Source of the DNA: Methylonatrum kenyense
GTDB lineage: Bacteria > Pseudomonadota > Gammaproteobacteria > Nitrococcales > Aquisalimonadaceae
Assembly: GCF_023195885.1 (NCBI RefSeq)
Contig: NZ_JALPKO010000009.1
Location: 62,001 to 126,000 of the forward strand
Length of the DNA stretch: 64,000 bases
Direction: 5' to 3'
Positions 61,101 through 64,000 of this stretch are shown here, in pieces. A program made the position numbers and the translations under genes. The notes beneath the pieces were generated by a model. The model made no database searches and was not told the DNA's origin. It saw only the letters and a program-made list of their open reading frames with translations. The number at the start of each line of letters is the position of its first letter. Positions within the stretch are counted from its first letter, which is position 1.

Positions 61101-63913
61101 AACTGGAAGTCACCGGCGAGGCGGCGATACTGCATCGAGGTACGCAGCGCTTGCGCTTCGGGGTCGGCGGGCAGATGGACGGCTTGCTATTGGGTGTCGA
61201 CGACGCGCAGGGGCAGCAAAGGCTGCGCATCACGCGTGATCCGGACGAATCGGCGCGGGTGACACGCATCAGTGATCACCAGGGACGCCAATACCAACTC
61301 GCCTATACCGGTGACCAGGTGACCGAGATTCGTTGTCCGATGGGTCGCCATCAGGCGTTCTCCTATGACGAGGACCGTCTGGTGCGTGTACAGGACTTCG
61401 GCGGCGGGACGACGCGGTACGAATGGGCGGCGGTGGACGAGCGCCAGCAGATCGTGCGTCGCGTCGATCCGGACGGCGCGGTCACCGAATTCGACTACCT
61501 GGTGCCACCGCCGGCATCGGAGGCCCCGCCGGGTGCGGCTGGCAACTGGTCGCCGCAGCGCGTGCTCGGCCGTATCCAGTCGCAAACCCTGGCGGACGGC
61601 GCGGTATACGCCTTCGACTACACGCCGGAGTGGCGGGACAGCGTCGGCACAACCCGCATGACCCATCCGAACAATGCGGTCAGCGAGTATCAGTTTTCCA
61701 GCGATGGCTATCCGATCCGGAAGCTGGATGCGCTGGGCCGCGTCACCGAATTCGACCGGGACTCACGGACTGGCTTGCTACGGACGCTGACCGATCCGCT
61801 GGGCCGCATCACCCGATTCAGCCATGACCAACGCGGCAACGTCACCTCCGTCACGGATCCCTCCGGTGGGACTTCGCTTATGCAATATCACCCCCGATTC
61901 CACAGGCCCATAACCGTCACTGATCCATTGGGTCGCCAGACGCAGCTGGAATACCACTCCTCGGGCGCACTGCAACGGCTGATCAACCCGGCCGGCGAGG
62001 CCACCACGTTGCAGCGCGATAGCGAAGGGCGTCTGGTCGGCGTGATCAATGCGGCAGGCGATGCGACGCATCTCGCCTATGATGCCTATGGCAACATCCG
62101 GCAGATCACCGACCCGACAGGTCGGAGTCTGTTACTGGAGCATGACCGTGCCGGTCGATTGCTGAGCCGCACCGACGCCGCCGGCCGCACCACGCGCTAC
62201 GACTACGATGCCATGGACCGACTGATTCAGGTGGCGGATGGCAGCGGCCACACGACCGGAATCAGCTACACGGAAACCGGCCGCATCGCCCGGGTCCGCG
62301 ATCCGGCAGGGAATCTGGTCGAGAGCAACACCTTCGATCTGCGGGGACGGCTCGTTCGCAGGGTGGATGCTCTCGGCGGTGCGTACAGCGACGAGCACGA
62401 TCTGGAGGGAAACCTGATCAGCGCCACGGATGCCCGCGGAAAGCAGACAAGGATCGACTACGACCTCGCCAACCGGCCGGTCATGATCGAGTATGCCGAT
62501 GGCCGCACAGTGCATTTCACCTTTGATCAGGCCGATCGCCTGGTCCGGGTTGTCGACAGCGAAGCCGGTGAGCATCGATACGCCTATGACCAGGCGGACC
62601 GCCTGATCAGGGAGACCAACGACCACGGCTCCATCGAGTACGCCTACGACGCTGCCGGACAGCTCCTCACACGGCAGGTCAATGGCGTGCTGAAGACGCA
62701 GTACAGCTACGACGCGGCCGGCCGGGTGCGGCAGGTCGAGCACGATGGCCGTACTGTCAGTTTCCAGCAAGACCTTGCCGGACGGCTCACGGAAATCCGC
62801 TTGCCGAATGGCCTCCGGCAGACACATGCCCACGACGCGGCCGGTCAGCTGCGCGCCATTCGCTACCTGGACGAAAATGGCAGGGAGCTGGACCGCATCG
62901 ATTACGACTACGATGCAAGCGGCGCCCCTGTCCGGATCGATCACGAAGCCGGCCATCCGTTGCTCGACACAGCGTTCGAGGCCGAATACGACGAGGCCAA
63001 TCGCCTGATGTCCCTCAATGGCCACGCGCTCGATTATGACGCGAACGGCAACCTCATTCGCAGGGAGACGGATGACGGTGTGGTGACCTTCAGTTGGGAC
63101 GCGCGCAACCAGCTCGTTGAAATCGACGGCCCGGACTACCGCGCTCGATTTGCCTACGACTACCTCGGTCGCCGTATCAGGCGGGACATCAACGGGACAG
63201 TGACCCGGTACATCCATGACGGCCCACAGGTCATCGCAGAGCTCGGCGAAGAACGCAGCATCCAGGCCCACTATCACCTCGGTCTCGGCATTGACGAGGT
63301 GCTGGCCCGGTACGCCGGCGCCGACGAAGTCCTGCTTCGCGACGCCCTGGGCAGTGTCATGGCACTGAGCGACGAACAAGGCCAGATCGTGCGCCGCTAC
63401 AATTACAGTGCCTACGGCGAAACCGAGTCCTTCGGCGCCGACAGCACGAATCCCCTCCAATTCACAGGCCGGGAAAACGATGGCACCGGACTCTACTACT
63501 ACCGAGCCCGCTACTACGCCCCCGACCTCAACCGCTTCATCAGCCCCGACCCCATCGGCCTCCTCGCCGGTGACGCTAATTTTTATCGGTATGTTCGAAA
63601 TGACCCTCTGCGACTCGTCGATCCTTTGGGGCTAACACCGAATTGGGTTGGTCCAACAGGTACCGTAGTTGGCGTGACAGGTGGAATGATGGCTGTCGGA
63701 AGCGCTAGAAGGGGATACGCCCCAGGTTTTCTACTTGGAATCTCTATGGTCGGGGTAGGGTTGTTGATGACCTCATATTCAGATGTTTCTCTTCCGTACA
63801 CTGAGTTTAGAAATTTAGACAGGGATGAGGCATTCCGGGAGCTGCAGCGATCGCTGGATGATCTTCAGCAAATAATAAATGAATCCAGTTTTCTGGGGAG
63901 GGGGTGTCGATGA
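58190..63913 (+). CDS. RHS/YD-repeat lipoprotein with variable C-terminal tail
   Basis: A 1,907-residue protein. The lipobox (ILLSGC) puts the lipid on Cys 30. Residues 40-400 look like a beta-propeller. A TIG domain is near 422-503 (GISPSAGPAGSLLRIRGARF), a carboxypeptidase-regulatory-like domain near 613 (GRVVHADSGVGLAGVRVSL), and a DUF6531-like entry segment near 877 (GNPVDLASGSGSVLADHDL). YD repeats run from about 1060 to 1720. The RHS core (TGRENDGTGLYYYRARYYAPDLNRF...DPLGL) is at about 1752-1815. The 92-residue tail has two hydrophobic stretches and lower GC, the usual sign of a swapped toxin module. The next gene overlaps its stop. Confidence 0.85.
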   Translation: MERQGRAVCGLAGIRHCLSLLVGAILLSGCLGGGSGDGEAEAPADDVVVFDADHLLVDPVTHQGLLWQVGEKSVTVLGHRGEVVARHAVDAGVADAIADEDADGFLVLDQGGQLKRLDDQGLRRSDHAGSADHQAAYASLEATGPYLGLRSESGLRVYARGAGLQQHLAIDMPFTHYRLVPEFDMLLVVLSPPGSDGSILRHFSLSSGKPVQDLAFRERVTALAAVAEEDRLLLGVGHRLQLLTLSDLGEVDQWDTGAVIGQILFQPFTGTAVLVPEASAPVRLLDLAEGRVDVLETAKAAEGMAALNLRHNALWQIDAEGVLRHTRLPAPAPAFDEIRPDRVSQADGAIRLEMDGGPFFDGAQLTIGEQEFMPGWQDHARLSLELPVDELDVIGTQAVRIGNPGPLEALSNVLSLIVEGLAPRVDGISPSAGPAGSLLRIRGARFSDNPAGNQVRIGGVAAVVAAASANELEVIVPLQTAGGVVQVTTDAGTAESPVAYSLLQRQAFRIAASEQRLVLPQSGSASIVLSLESLGLDDYDLPVALRLSGLPDDLGASLHPRQLSRNRDVHLQLHGETAAGDYTIRLLAEGESEEGLIRAQITLQLQVLDPSRTAVLGRVVHADSGVGLAGVRVSLGDATSYSDASGHYLFLDPEVRGEQVVLIDGDLLNTESEHYPSRIPLPVTVASGQTSQVLTAHLAPVQAEVFTRIRSGEAATVTDPAIPGYALNIPQGATMIGWDGEPIDRINVRQVHPDRLPIRPLPEGVTTNSVYLYYFFRPGGAEPSEPIPVTMQNDLGLQPGETATMWYYDELPEPDPESNQWRVMGSATVSADGQRIVSDPGVGIPRFCCGASFATPDDPPEIAPGGDGDDCPGPRAGNPVDLASGSGSVLADHDLRVGGDPALGVRVRYSSLSDRDGPFGRGTYSDFEWRLERGVAQATVTSPDGVRYNLVRQDDGRYRQQAGRSGGFRMELEVTGEAAILHRGTQRLRFGVGGQMDGLLLGVDDAQGQQRLRITRDPDESARVTRISDHQGRQYQLAYTGDQVTEIRCPMGRHQAFSYDEDRLVRVQDFGGGTTRYEWAAVDERQQIVRRVDPDGAVTEFDYLVPPPASEAPPGAAGNWSPQRVLGRIQSQTLADGAVYAFDYTPEWRDSVGTTRMTHPNNAVSEYQFSSDGYPIRKLDALGRVTEFDRDSRTGLLRTLTDPLGRITRFSHDQRGNVTSVTDPSGGTSLMQYHPRFHRPITVTDPLGRQTQLEYHSSGALQRLINPAGEATTLQRDSEGRLVGVINAAGDATHLAYDAYGNIRQITDPTGRSLLLEHDRAGRLLSRTDAAGRTTRYDYDAMDRLIQVADGSGHTTGISYTETGRIARVRDPAGNLVESNTFDLRGRLVRRVDALGGAYSDEHDLEGNLISATDARGKQTRIDYDLANRPVMIEYADGRTVHFTFDQADRLVRVVDSEAGEHRYAYDQADRLIRETNDHGSIEYAYDAAGQLLTRQVNGVLKTQYSYDAAGRVRQVEHDGRTVSFQQDLAGRLTEIRLPNGLRQTHAHDAAGQLRAIRYLDENGRELDRIDYDYDASGAPVRIDHEAGHPLLDTAFEAEYDEANRLMSLNGHALDYDANGNLIRRETDDGVVTFSWDARNQLVEIDGPDYRARFAYDYLGRRIRRDINGTVTRYIHDGPQVIAELGEERSIQAHYHLGLGIDEVLARYAGADEVLLRDALGSVMALSDEQGQIVRRYNYSAYGETESFGADSTNPLQFTGRENDGTGLYYYRARYYAPDLNRFISPDPIGLLAGDANFYRYVRNDPLRLVDPLGLTPNWVGPTGTVVGVTGGMMAVGSARRGYAPGFLLGISMVGVGLLMTSYSDVSLPYTEFRNLDRDEAFRELQRSLDDLQQIINESSFLGRGCR

Positions 63914-64000
63914 GAAAAATAAAACTCATGAGGCGGGTCTCGGTAATATTTTTCTGTTTTTTAATATTTTTAGGGGTTTTTCAGCATTATTATTATTACA
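63910..64000 (+). CDS. Probable immunity protein (N-terminal fragment)
   Basis: An open frame starts at ATG 63910, overlapping the RHS stop by four bases (ATGA), and runs off the window after 30 codons. The peptide is basic then strongly hydrophobic (RKIKLMRRVSVIFFCFLIFLGVF, then HYYYY), and the DNA is AT-rich. In RHS toxin systems the gene directly after the variable tail usually encodes immunity. Here that role is inferred from place only. Confidence 0.5.
   Translation, partial: MRKIKLMRRVSVIFFCFLIFLGVFQHYYYY

Noticed and set aside
62132-63460. Minus-strand frame of 442 codons opposite the RHS core
   Set aside because: Shadow of the YD repeats; its repeats mirror the plus-strand period.

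Overview
The window is a stretch of GC-rich bacterial chromosome, almost certainly from a gammaproteobacterium. The evidence is a fabA/fabB pair, a bioBFCD operon behind a BirA-type operator, an aa3/caa3 cox operon in the order ctaC-ctaD-ctaG-ctaE-surf1-ctaA-ctaB, and an NtrC/sigma54/ANTAR-controlled nitrate assimilation operon. An Ectothiorhodospiraceae-like (Chromatiales) lineage is a guess from gene content, not a demonstrated fact. No rRNA, tRNA, CRISPR array, transposase or prophage gene was found.

Layout. 1-8.7 kb: nitrate assimilation, with the tail of an ANTAR regulator, a long regulated leader, then nirB, nirD, nasA, cobA (siroheme) and a NarK-type transporter. 8.6-11.2 kb (minus strand): an amidohydrolase (MTA/SAH deaminase type) and an FAD oxidoreductase. 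11.3-18.4 kb: mixed single genes (SnoaL-like, alanine-glyoxylate aminotransferase, OmpA-like, GST, phosphatase, flavin-binding, DUF3300). 18.7-21.7 kb (minus): membrane transport and unknown genes in one run. 22.1-26.2 kb: an FGGY kinase, then a minus-strand envelope/stress run (DUF1328, AI-2E family, DUF883, YqjE-like, YqjK-like). 26.4-31.8 kb: a quinoprotein-associated metallohydrolase and SoxYZ-like carrier, a DUF302 lipoprotein, a possible small RNA or attenuator, a porin, an HPP membrane protein and a formaldehyde-activating-enzyme paralog. 33-37.6 kb: comF and, divergently, bioBFCD. 37.8-46.6 kb: cytochrome c oxidase structural and assembly genes, including haem A synthesis. 46.7-50 kb (minus): OmpA-like lipoprotein, fabB, fabA, DUF4168. 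50.2-53.1 kb: a histidine kinase and a sigma54-activating response regulator. 53.2-64 kb: a tightly spaced run of exported proteins ending in a 1,907-residue RHS/YD-repeat lipoprotein with a low-GC variable tail and the start of a probable immunity gene.

How parts work together. The nitrogen block combines three layers visible in the DNA: two NtrC-like sites, a sigma54 -24/-12 element, and a leader RNA with two hairpins and an intrinsic terminator of the kind read by NasT/NasR ANTAR proteins. The operon supplies nitrate uptake, nitrate reductase, nitrite reductase and the siroheme methyltransferase. The cox block encodes subunits I-III, copper delivery (CtaG and a SCO-like protein), SURF1 and haem O/A synthesis. 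Dispersed palindromic elements, including one complete 274-bp MITE-like copy with 31-bp terminal inverted repeats, sit at gene ends. The most unusual region is the RHS cluster at the right edge.
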